Of a DNA stretch of 35,265 nucleotides, positions 17,679-24,868 are shown piece after piece. A model generated the notes under the pieces. That model made no database searches. It had not been told where the DNA came from and worked only from the letters and a program-made list of their open reading frames with translations. The DNA lies in the NCBI GenBank assembly GCA_027717645.1, contig JALLOG010000019.1:1-35265 (forward strand), read 5' to 3'. The translations under genes and the position numbers were made by a program. The stretch's first letter is position 1; each line of letters starts with the position of its first letter. Origin of the DNA: Desulfobacterota bacterium AH_259_B03_O07. Its GTDB lineage: Bacteria > Desulfobacterota_D > UBA1144 > Nemesobacterales > CSP1-2.

Positions 17679-17719
17679 TTGTTAAGGGTTTGTTAAGATT
17701 TTATTAATAACGTGTTAAT
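17679..17719 (-). promoter_or_regulatory. Pho-box array upstream of pstS (four 8-mers, 11-bp period)
   Basis: On the plus strand TTGTTAAG-ggt-TTGTTAAG-att-TTATTAAT-aac-GTGTTAAT. On the reading strand this is ATTAACAC, ATTAATAA, CTTAACAA, CTTAACAA, each separated by 3 bases. PhoB-family regulators bind direct repeats with 11-bp spacing, and cyanobacterial Pho boxes have a similar TTAA core. A TATAGT or GATAAT closer to pstS could be the -10. The same 8-mer recurs before oprP. Confidence 0.85.
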
Positions 17720-17823
17720 AGTATCTAGATACCTTATTAAAAGGTTAAATATCATTAATATGGTTTAGGTACCTAAGTGGAGAGGACCATGTTTAAAAAT
17801 CATCGTATATTAAATGAGTTGGC

Positions 17824-19113
17824 TCAAGAAGTATATAACGGGAAGTTAATAATAAACTTGGTTCCTTTACCTACTTCACTTTCAACGTCAATTTGTGCAC
17901 CATGAATATTGGCTATATGTTTTACGATGCTGAGTCCTAATCCAGTACCTCCCATCTGTCTTGATCGTGTCTTGTCTACTCTATAAAACCTTTCAAAGAT
18001 TCTTTGTAAGTTTTCTCTCGGGATTCCCATTCCAGTATCAAAAATTTCTATTTTGATGCTTGAGTCTTGATTACTCGCATTCGCCCCAATTGTTCCACCT
18101 TCTGGTGTGTATTTTACAGCATTATCAACAAGATTAATGAACATCTGTTCAAGTAGAAACCTATTCCCCATTGTGATAGGTATAACTTCATTTAAATTGA
18201 GAGCAACTTTAAGATTTTTCTCGGTAGTGTTGCCTTTTAATGAATCATATGATGAAGATATGATTTCCCTAATGTCGACTTTTTCAAAATCTGAAACAAG
18301 TGATTCTTTCGATGAAGATTCCTTGCTTTCAATTTCTGATAGAACAAGCAGGTCAGAGACTATATTTATAAGTCGATCTGTATGCCTATTAATTGTGTTT
18401 AGAAAATGTTTTCTTTCATCTTGGCTTTCATAAGCTTCCTCTTGCAGTGTTTCAGTGTAGCCCTTTATAGCTGTGAGAGGGGTTCTAAGCTCATGAGAGA
18501 CATTAGCAATAAAGTCTGCTTTTATCTTTTCTAGGCTCTTGAAACCGGTTATATCGAATATAACAACAACTAGCTCTTTTTCTGGAGAATCTAGAGGGAT
18601 AACACTTGCTAGGTAGTGTTTTTCAGTCGGATAAAGAAATGCAATTTCTTTTTTGCACTCAGTATTAGTACTTAGGACATCTTCGATTAGCTCATTAAGC
18701 TCTGTGTTTCTAATAATTTCCCAATACCGTTCGTGAGTGAGATCCTCTTTAATTTGAAACATTTCCCTAATAGCGTTGTTAATAAGAATTACTTTGCCGT
18801 TACTCGATAGGAGCATTACGCCTTCACTCATTGAACTTAGGGCTGCTTTTAGCTCACCTCTCTCATGAGTGATTTGTTTGAACGACCGATTTAACATCAG
18901 AGCCATGTCGTTGAGAGCGTCAGAAAGTTTTTTTATCTCGCCTTTATTGTGATCAGTTGAAATTTTTGCGTCTAGATTCCCTTTCCTAATTTCTTCAGAG
19001 AATCGAATAATGTTCTTTATTACTTTTGAGAATTTTCTTGATGTGATTAACAAAAGGGTTATTGCGATAATAGCTATTATTAAGCAGATGAATACAATGA
19101 TGAGCATGATCAA
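17824..19113 (-). CDS. phoR: Phosphate-regulon sensor histidine kinase PhoR (single TM helix)
   Basis: The order is one TM helix (about 3-24), HAMP (25-75), a PAS domain (about 88-190), HisKA with H207 in NVSHELRTPL, and HATPase with N box LVDNAVKYTPEGG, G1 DTGMGIP and G2 GGTGLGLSI. This matches PhoR, which phosphorylates PhoB when phosphate is low. The first TM helix and periplasmic loop normally found are absent. The frame stays open for about 28 codons upstream but offers no start codon. The start is TTG at 19113 or ATG at 19107. It lies 103 bp behind phoB. Confidence 0.9.
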   Translation of the reverse strand: MIMLIIVFICLIIAIIAITLLLITSRKFSKVIKNIIRFSEEIRKGNLDAKISTDHNKGEIKKLSDALNDMALMLNRSFKQITHERGELKAALSSMSEGVMLLSSNGKVILINNAIREMFQIKEDLTHERYWEIIRNTELNELIEDVLSTNTECKKEIAFLYPTEKHYLASVIPLDSPEKELVVVIFDITGFKSLEKIKADFIANVSHELRTPLTAIKGYTETLQEEAYESQDERKHFLNTINRHTDRLINIVSDLLVLSEIESKESSSKESLVSDFEKVDIREIISSSYDSLKGNTTEKNLKVALNLNEVIPITMGNRFLLEQMFINLVDNAVKYTPEGGTIGANASNQDSSIKIEIFDTGMGIPRENLQRIFERFYRVDKTRSRQMGGTGLGLSIVKHIANIHGAQIDVESEVGKGTKFIINFPLYTS

Positions 19114-19216
19114 ACTTAATTTATAATAGGATTTTAAATAGTTATTGGAACTATAAATAGAAGGATTAGAAAAAGTAGCTTGTCAATATAAAATATGAAG
19201 CTCAAACATGGATCTA

Positions 19217-19909
19217 TTAATCTCCTTCCAATTTATATCCTATTCCCCTAATAGTCTTTATCATATTGCCGGCTTTTCCAAGCTTTTCTCTTAAATTTTT
19301 GATATGGACGTCAATTGTTCTATCGTAAACTAGTTTATCATCACCCCAAAGCCTTTTCTTTTTTAGTAATTGATCCCTTGTGAAAACGGTTCCTCTTCTC
19401 TGTATGAGGGCCTCAAGTATTTTGAATTCAGTAGTTGTAAGATCTATTTTGTTCCCATTTACTTTGACGTCGAATTTATCAGGATTGAGAGAAATCGGGC
19501 CAATCTTTAAATTTTCATCTTGAACTTCCTTAATTCCGGTTCTTCTAAGCAGGCTCTTAACCCTCGCTACTAATTCTCTTGGGCTAAAGGGTTTTACTAT
19601 ATAATCGTCGGCACCAAGTTCAAGTCCCACTACTACGTCTGCTTCTGAGGCTTTTGCAGTAAGCATAATAATGGGTAGTTTAGATGTACGATTTTTACTT
19701 TTTAGCATCCTACAAATTTCGAGTCCATCTATTCCGGGGAGCATAATATCTAGTAGTACCAAGTCTGGAATAATGGATTCTAAGAATGAAAGAAAACCCC
19801 TGCCATTATAAAATTCTTTAACCCTATATCCTTCTCGTTTTAGGTGGTGACTTACAAGTTCCACTATGTCCTCTTCGTCATCTACTATCGCAATAACCTT
19901 TTCAGCCAT
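19217..19909 (-). CDS. phoB: Phosphate-regulon response regulator PhoB
   Basis: A 230-aa OmpR/PhoB-type regulator. The receiver domain has the acidic pocket VDDEED (9-14), phospho-acceptor D54 in LLDIMLP, T84, and K106 in YIVKPFSP. The winged helix follows, with TTTEFKILEAL, FTRDQLL and the closing VYDRTIDVHIKNLREKLG...IRGIGYK. It should bind the 11-bp-spaced repeats seen at pstS and in its own upstream region. It is divergent from oprP and shares the intergenic space that contains one array, so autoregulation is likely. The ATG is preceded by GGGGGCT. Confidence 0.94.
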   Translation of the reverse strand: MAEKVIAIVDDEEDIVELVSHHLKREGYRVKEFYNGRGFLSFLESIIPDLVLLDIMLPGIDGLEICRMLKSKNRTSKLPIIMLTAKASEADVVVGLELGADDYIVKPFSPRELVARVKSLLRRTGIKEVQDENLKIGPISLNPDKFDVKVNGNKIDLTTTEFKILEALIQRRGTVFTRDQLLKKKRLWGDDKLVYDRTIDVHIKNLREKLGKAGNMIKTIRGIGYKLEGD

Positions 19910-19988
19910 TAGAGTAGCCCCCGATTATCTATATTTCTTAATATTATTATAGATTGGCACACCTCTTTAGCAATAAAGCTGTTTAGAA

Positions 19989-20029
19989 CTTAACAAAAAC
20001 TTAACATTAAGTTCATATCTAGTTAATTG
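19989..20029 (+). promoter_or_regulatory. Pho-box array between phoB and oprP
   Basis: CTTAACAA-aaa-CTTAACAT-taa-GTTCATAT-tcta... gives units at 19989, 20000 and 20011, and a weaker fourth (GTTAATTG) at 20022, all on an 11-bp period. The first unit is identical to two units upstream of pstS. The array is 50-90 bp before the oprP start and 80-120 bp before divergent phoB, so it could serve both. Confidence 0.8.
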
Positions 20030-20078
20030 TTACCTCTTATCATTTAAGTCAAATTCAATGAAGAAAAAGGAGGAAAGT

Positions 20079-21491
20079 ATGATATATGCGATTAGATTGC
20101 TGGCACTTGTAGTGCTTTGCACACAACTATTTATAGTACAGTCACAAGCACAAAACCAAAGTGGTAAGCAAGTAGCACAGAAAAGGAGTGATATTGAGGA
20201 GCTAAAAAGGCGGATAGATGAGATTCAGAGACAAAACCAGAAGCAGATTGAGGAACTTCGGAAAAAGATAGAACAGCTTGAGTCTGAAAGGGCATCTGAA
20301 AAAGAGGCTGCAGAGAAAGTCATTGCTAAGGAAAAGGAAGATAAAGATGCTTGGTATAACAAGTTCGAAGCTGGATATAAGAAAGGATTGTTCTTTAAAA
20401 CAAATGATGGGAACTTTTTAATGAAAATGAGACTACAAACACAGTTTCAATTTTCAGTGAATGATACGGATGATGAAGACACTGCTACAGATTTCCGCAT
20501 AAGAAGGTTTAGGGTGAAGTGGAATGGACATGCCTTCAGACCCTGGTTTCTGTACACAATTCAATTAGACGCCGATAGTGGAGATGTAAGATTGAGGGAT
20601 GCTTATTTCGGTGTCGCTTACAATACTGGAATTGTGCCAAGGGTGGGCCAGTTCAAGGTTCCCTTCAACAGGGAAAGGTTAACTTCATCGTCAAGCTTAC
20701 AGCTTGTTGAAAGATCCATTGTAAGTGATGAATTTAGTATCGGACGTGACATTGGTGGTGGATTATACGGGATATTTGGAAATATGATTACATATGGTGG
20801 TGGAATTTTTAACGGGGACGGAAGAAAAGCCAGGAGTACAGATTCCAATCTACTTTATGCCGGGAGAATACAATTTAATCCTTGCTGTGGAAAATTGAAG
20901 TATAATGGTGAAGAATTCCCTTCGGGGGGTTCTTATAAGTTAGTGCCGAACTTCGGTGGCAGACAACCTATTGTAGCTATTGGAGGCGCATTTTATACTT
21001 TTCCGGGTCTGAATATCGCTAGAAAAACCCCCGATGATCAGGGCATTGAAGAAAGGTTTTTGGAGCTAGGTATCATAAGAGGAAATGTATCGGGGATAAG
21101 TGCTGATATTGCTTTCAAACAAACAATCTATAGTTTTGTAGCTGAATATGACGGAAGGTGGATAGACCCGAAAGAGACAATAGATAGTCGTGTTTTAGAT
21201 ACCATATACGATCAGGGGTTCAGGGTTCAGGGTGGTTTTTTCTTGCTACCACATTATATAGAGGTTGCTGGAAGGTGGGCATATGTAAGATATGATAAAG
21301 TAGAAGGTTTAATTCCTGTATTGGTTGCAAGGAAAAGCAGATGGCAGATCACCCCTGGGCTTAACTTTTATCTCTCGGGGGATCACAGGTGGAAAATCCA
21401 GCTTTCCTATAATTTTATCAAAAACAAATTTTTAAACGGTGATGATATTAATGAAAACATAGTTAGAGCACAACTCCAGGCATATTTCTAA
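20079..21491 (+). CDS. oprP: Phosphate-selective porin, OprP/OprO family
   Basis: The protein has a signal peptide (cleavage after QSQA), a periplasmic coiled coil of heptads (about 25-75, DIEELKRRIDEIQRQ...), then a beta-barrel with the OprP/O pattern (RRFRVKWNGHAF, PRVGQFKVPFNRE, LVERSI) and a C-terminal aromatic residue (QAYF). OprP trimers form anion channels for phosphate or pyrophosphate. The ORF track starts at 20058, but AAGGAGG at 20067-20073 lies 5 bases before the ATG at 20079. That start also gives a cleaner signal peptide, so it is used here (470 aa). A Pho-box array precedes it. No terminator is visible. Confidence 0.9.
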   Translation: MIYAIRLLALVVLCTQLFIVQSQAQNQSGKQVAQKRSDIEELKRRIDEIQRQNQKQIEELRKKIEQLESERASEKEAAEKVIAKEKEDKDAWYNKFEAGYKKGLFFKTNDGNFLMKMRLQTQFQFSVNDTDDEDTATDFRIRRFRVKWNGHAFRPWFLYTIQLDADSGDVRLRDAYFGVAYNTGIVPRVGQFKVPFNRERLTSSSSLQLVERSIVSDEFSIGRDIGGGLYGIFGNMITYGGGIFNGDGRKARSTDSNLLYAGRIQFNPCCGKLKYNGEEFPSGGSYKLVPNFGGRQPIVAIGGAFYTFPGLNIARKTPDDQGIEERFLELGIIRGNVSGISADIAFKQTIYSFVAEYDGRWIDPKETIDSRVLDTIYDQGFRVQGGFFLLPHYIEVAGRWAYVRYDKVEGLIPVLVARKSRWQITPGLNFYLSGDHRWKIQLSYNFIKNKFLNGDDINENIVRAQLQAYF

Positions 21492-21550
21492 ATTTGCTTG
21501 TGGAGGGGATTCCTATTGATCTCTCGTAAGATCTTGTTGAAACCATACGG

Positions 21551-21562
21551 CCCGGCGCCGGG
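21551..21562. repeat. GC-rich perfect palindrome downstream of oprP
   Basis: CCCGGCGCCGGG is a 12-bp perfect palindrome in AT-rich surroundings, 60 bp after the oprP stop. It has no T-run, so it is not a standard terminator. The flanking bases do not form a credible gene. Confidence 0.4.
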
Positions 21563-21679
21563 ATATACTGTGCCAGGCTTCTTAGGCTTTGCATTGAGAT
21601 AATTAAAGGTCTTAGATATACAGATAAAATCGACTCATTTCTATTTACGTTACAGATCATTGTAGGCCTTAAGATTAAT

Positions 21680-22270
21680 TTATTTGCCCTCCTTCCCCCT
21701 GAAAAAAAAGAAGGAATCTACATAACTGGAAAGTCTTGGCTGTCCGACAGAACCGGGGTCCAAGAAGCTCTTATTGCCAATTTGTCTTAAATATGGCTTG
21801 TGAGAATGTCCGCTTAATATAAAATCATATTTGAACAAGTCATAATTGACTCTTGGTTTGGGATGACCTTTGGAGTATGAACTATTTCCATGACTTATAT
21901 CATGACTTATATGGAGATTCAGACCTTCTAATAAGAGAACTGATTATCCAAATGGTAGTGTCCTTAGAAAACCTATCTCTTGGCTTTCAAGGAGGTCCTC
22001 ACTCCATTCCCTTGTTGTGTTTGATAAAGTATTTAATTCGTTATTACAGAGACACTCTTTAGCATATGCCATTGCATGGTCATGATCCCCCCTTACGCCC
22101 CAAAATTGGCCATATGAAGATTTTATTGGGAATCTTACACACTCCCTTGGGTTTGGACCAAAATCAACTACATCGCCCAGGAAGACAAGGCAGTCATAGC
22201 TTTGCTTGCTAAGTAGAGCTTCTAGGGCGTGCCAGTTGCGGTGCGTATCTGAGAGAATTAGAATTTTCAT
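21680..22270 (-). pseudogene. Metallophosphoesterase interrupted by one in-frame TAA
   Basis: Read straight through, this is a 196-codon calcineurin-like phosphoesterase (YfcE/PF12850 type): SDTHRN at the start, GDVVDFGPNP, RGDHDHAMA, and in the last third ILSGHSHKPY and LDPGSVGQPR. A single TAA at codon 109 (21944-21946), after LRTLPFG, splits it; the same frame continues with SVLLLEGLNLHISHD. Only the first 108 codons appear in the ORF track, and that product would lack the GHSH metal ligands. The GNHD motif reads GDHD. No Shine-Dalgarno is seen; a TATAAT overlaps the ATG. The organism's other genes use TAA as stop, so this is probably a recent pseudogene or a base-call error. Confidence 0.85.
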
Positions 22271-22525
22271 TATAGTGAAATTATAAAGCCTTTGTATGAA
22301 TTAAATATTAAGTATGTAATAGGTAGGGGTTAGGAAAATTATTTTGCTTTCCTTTTTGAAATGCACTTTGGTTATCTTTGATATTAAACTCTTTTTATGC
22401 TGTTTAGGGACTAAATTAGAGAGAATACATCAATCATGCTAAGAGGTTAGGTCATTATTTGGAACGATATAGAAAAGGGTGATTTCTTGTGGTATGATGT
22501 AAGAAACAAAAAGAAAAAAAACCTC

Positions 22526-22554
22526 TTGACAAAAGTTGATATTTTATATAAAGT
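22526..22554 (+). promoter_or_regulatory. Promoter of the 560-aa outer-membrane protein gene
   Basis: Perfect TTGACA (22526-22531), a 17-base spacer and TAAAGT (22549-22554), with TATATA overlapping just upstream. CTTGACAAAAGT is shared with the tetR promoter. The rest of 22271-22525 shows no gene or clear regulatory structure. Confidence 0.5.
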
Positions 22555-22592
22555 AAGGTAATAGTTTAAAAAGTTAAAGGAGGTAAGGAGAG

Positions 22593-24275
22593 ATGAGTAA
22601 AGCCAAATGGCTAGTGTTATTTATATTGGCTCTTTGTATTGCAGTTCCCTCTTACGCAGTAGAACTCACGTTGGGTGGATTCCCAAGCTACATGCGTACA
22701 AGGGCACACTTTATTGGGCAAGCGACTTTCGTCAGCTCGTTGAGTCCTAGAAATGCTAGGACGCTTGGTTTTAGCGGTTCAGATGACTTTATCCAGTTTA
22801 TTGATACGAGGCTTCGATTGACCCCACAGCTTGTGCTCAGTGATAGTGTTACGATAAGAGCACAGGTTGATGTTGCGGACAATATGATATGGGGTGGATT
22901 CGGTAGTGGTTTTGCAGGAACGAGTAGTAATAATCCCTTTTCTTCCAGATCCGACGTAATATTTTCTTCACTTACTCCTAGCGATAGATTCAGAGGTGCG
23001 TTGTTGACAAATGCTGGAGCTTGTGCTAACCAGCCGGGGTCAACTGCTGTCTGTAGCTTTGCCCTTGGTAACAATACAGCAACTGATAATGTTCAGTTTT
23101 TTAACGTCCGCATGCTTCACATGGATGTAGTTCTCCCCAATAATTTGGGTTTCGTAAGGATTGGGCGTCAGCCGTTTGACTGGGGCTTGGGAATAATGGC
23201 AAATGGTGGTTGGGACCCACAATCGGATCTGGGATTTGTACTTGACAGGTTCCTTTATCTTAAATCCTTTGCGCTTGGCGATGGATCGTTTACGTTCGTT
23301 TTTGTTTCTGACAAATTTACTCAAGGTCAGAGTTTGATAAATGGTGTAGGTGAATCATATGATTATGGTGCTGTGGCGCTAATTTACAATATGCCAAATC
23401 TAATGGGTACTAACTTTACGATTGGAGGTTATGTATTCCCATATATACATCAAGATAATATCTTTTCAGGTCCACCCGCTACTGTTGGAGCTGGAGTTAC
23501 CGATCTTAATCTAGACCGTCTAACATTATGGGCTGGTCTTATCGACATAAAGACCGACCTATGGAGACTCGTGGCTGAATATCAAAATGTGCAGGGGGAG
23601 GTAGCGCTTGAGGGTGATGATCTTTTTGATATTACTGCTCATAATTTACTCTTTGCTATACGTGCTGAGGTCTATCCAGGATGGCCGGTAAAGATCGTAG
23701 CAGCAGAGTTTGGCTACGCTGGTGGTGATGATGTGAGTACTACTGATATAGAAGGAAATGTGATCACTTTCAGTGCTGCCTATAACTTAGACAACCTGAT
23801 GTTCAGACATATGCTACCCAATATATACCGACAAGAAGGAAGCGTAATAAATGCTTTCTACGCAAGGGCGTGGGCAACGGTTAAGCTTCTTGACTCGATT
23901 TCTGTCACACCACAAGTCGTCGTCGCTTGGAATGAGGAGACGAGTTCTCCCCTTTTTGCTCCTGGTACCTTCGGTTTTGGTACTCCTGAGAACCCACAGA
24001 ACACAGATGTTAGTAGGTATTTGGGTACGGAGATTGAATTAACCGGCACTTGGCAGGTACACCCTGGTGTTAACTTTGATCTAATAGGGAGTCTTGTGAT
24101 CAATGGGGATGGTATGCAGGATCTTTTGGAACAGCAGGCTGTCGCTACATTTAATCAATTTTCAACATTAACTAGTCTCGGTACCGAGATAAATAGGGGG
24201 GATGTTGACGCTCAGAGTGTTGCTTGGGCCATCCAAGCAAGGGTGTTGATTTATATTGATCAGTTCTTTAAATAG
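22593..24275 (+). CDS. Outer-membrane beta-barrel protein of unrecognised family
   Basis: The 560-aa protein has a clear signal peptide (cleavage after PSYA, residue about 22) and then many alternating amphipathic strands: VTIRAQVDVADNMIWGG, FVRIGRQPFDWGLG, FTIGGYVFPYIH, LWRLVAEYQNVQGEV and WAIQARVLIYIDQFF. It should form a large barrel in the outer membrane, perhaps a porin. The IGRQPFDWGLG segment recalls porins and alginate-export-like barrels, but I cannot assign a family. It ends ...FFK, so the terminal aromatic is one residue in. A good promoter, AAAGGAGG before the ATG and two tandem terminators suggest a strongly expressed single-gene unit. Confidence 0.75.
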   Translation: MSKAKWLVLFILALCIAVPSYAVELTLGGFPSYMRTRAHFIGQATFVSSLSPRNARTLGFSGSDDFIQFIDTRLRLTPQLVLSDSVTIRAQVDVADNMIWGGFGSGFAGTSSNNPFSSRSDVIFSSLTPSDRFRGALLTNAGACANQPGSTAVCSFALGNNTATDNVQFFNVRMLHMDVVLPNNLGFVRIGRQPFDWGLGIMANGGWDPQSDLGFVLDRFLYLKSFALGDGSFTFVFVSDKFTQGQSLINGVGESYDYGAVALIYNMPNLMGTNFTIGGYVFPYIHQDNIFSGPPATVGAGVTDLNLDRLTLWAGLIDIKTDLWRLVAEYQNVQGEVALEGDDLFDITAHNLLFAIRAEVYPGWPVKIVAAEFGYAGGDDVSTTDIEGNVITFSAAYNLDNLMFRHMLPNIYRQEGSVINAFYARAWATVKLLDSISVTPQVVVAWNEETSSPLFAPGTFGFGTPENPQNTDVSRYLGTEIELTGTWQVHPGVNFDLIGSLVINGDGMQDLLEQQAVATFNQFSTLTSLGTEINRGDVDAQSVAWAIQARVLIYIDQFFK

Positions 24276-24288
24276 GAAATAGATGGTT

Positions 24289-24319
24289 GGGGGATTCGTA
24301 TTGAATCTCCCAATTTTTT
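24289..24319 (+). terminator. Intrinsic terminator 1 after the outer-membrane gene
   Basis: GGGGGATTC (24289-24297) pairs with GAATCTCCC (24303-24311), with one G-U pair and loop GTATT. AATTTTTT follows. Confidence 0.85.
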
Positions 24320-24329
24320 GGAATAGAAT

Positions 24330-24367
24330 AACCCTTCTGCTTACATGCTAAGCAGAAGGGTTTTTTT
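24330..24367 (+). terminator. Intrinsic terminator 2, in tandem
   Basis: AACCCTTCTGCTTA (24330-24343) and TAAGCAGAAGGGTT (24349-24362) form a perfect 14-bp stem with loop CATGC and a run of seven T. It is 11 bp after the first terminator hairpin's tail. A matching A-run on the left arm is short, so it works best in the plus direction. Confidence 0.92.
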
Positions 24368-24478
24368 ATGATTCTAGATTAGGATTATTGATAAATTTCG
24401 GGTTTCTATCGAGGGAATATGTTTATAAGTGTATTTTCTAGATAAAGGTGTGTTATTCTCCTCTTCCCTGCTTGTGGA

Positions 24479-24706
24479 TTAAGGCTGGAATGAATGGGTA
24501 ACCAATTTTATAGCTCCATCGTCAAGACCCATTTTCTTAATATTGTAGTAGAGATATCTTGGACCTTAGAATGTTTTGTCTTTTAAACCATCGGGATTTG
24601 TTTTAGGGTATATTTTAATACCATTACAAACCATTTCCAGATCAGGCCCTTTAGCTATTTCTACAACCCAACTAGTGTCTAGGTAACAGAATGGACGACT
24701 ATAATC
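24479..24706 (-). pseudogene. Short decayed coding remnant with in-frame TAA
   Basis: On the minus strand one frame stays open for 47 codons (SWVVEIAKGPDLEMVCNG, KIYPKTNPDGLKDKTF), meets a single TAA, then continues for 28 codons (GPRYLYYNIKKMGLDDGAIK) to a final TAA. Composition and continuity look like protein, but no start codon with a ribosome site is present and I do not recognise the family. The rest of 24368-24825 holds no other gene that I can support. Confidence 0.4.
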
Positions 24707-24825
24707 TTAGGAGAAACAAATTTTGATATTAAGTGGGATTGAGTAAATATGATAAGTTGATTTGTAGCTTCATTATTCTTGCCTTTCAGCTAATATATTA
24801 ATGGAGCTGTTCTATGATGTTAATG

Positions 24826-24834
24826 TGTTATAAT
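24826..24834 (+). promoter_or_regulatory. Extended -10 promoter for the tolC-like gene
   Basis: TGTTATAAT (TGn plus a perfect TATAAT at 24829-24834) lies 35 bases before the ATG. No good -35 is present at 17 bases, which is common for extended -10 promoters. Confidence 0.5.
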
Positions 24835-24868
24835 TTTGTGATTTTAAATTCTTATTGGAGGAAAATAG

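Noticed and set aside
20058-20078. Upstream ATG start for oprP
   Set aside because: AAGGAGG lies inside these codons and properly serves the ATG at 20079, which gives a cleaner signal peptide.
21463-21660. 65-aa minus ORF after oprP
   Set aside because: No ribosome site, overlaps the oprP end, and composition is not protein-like.
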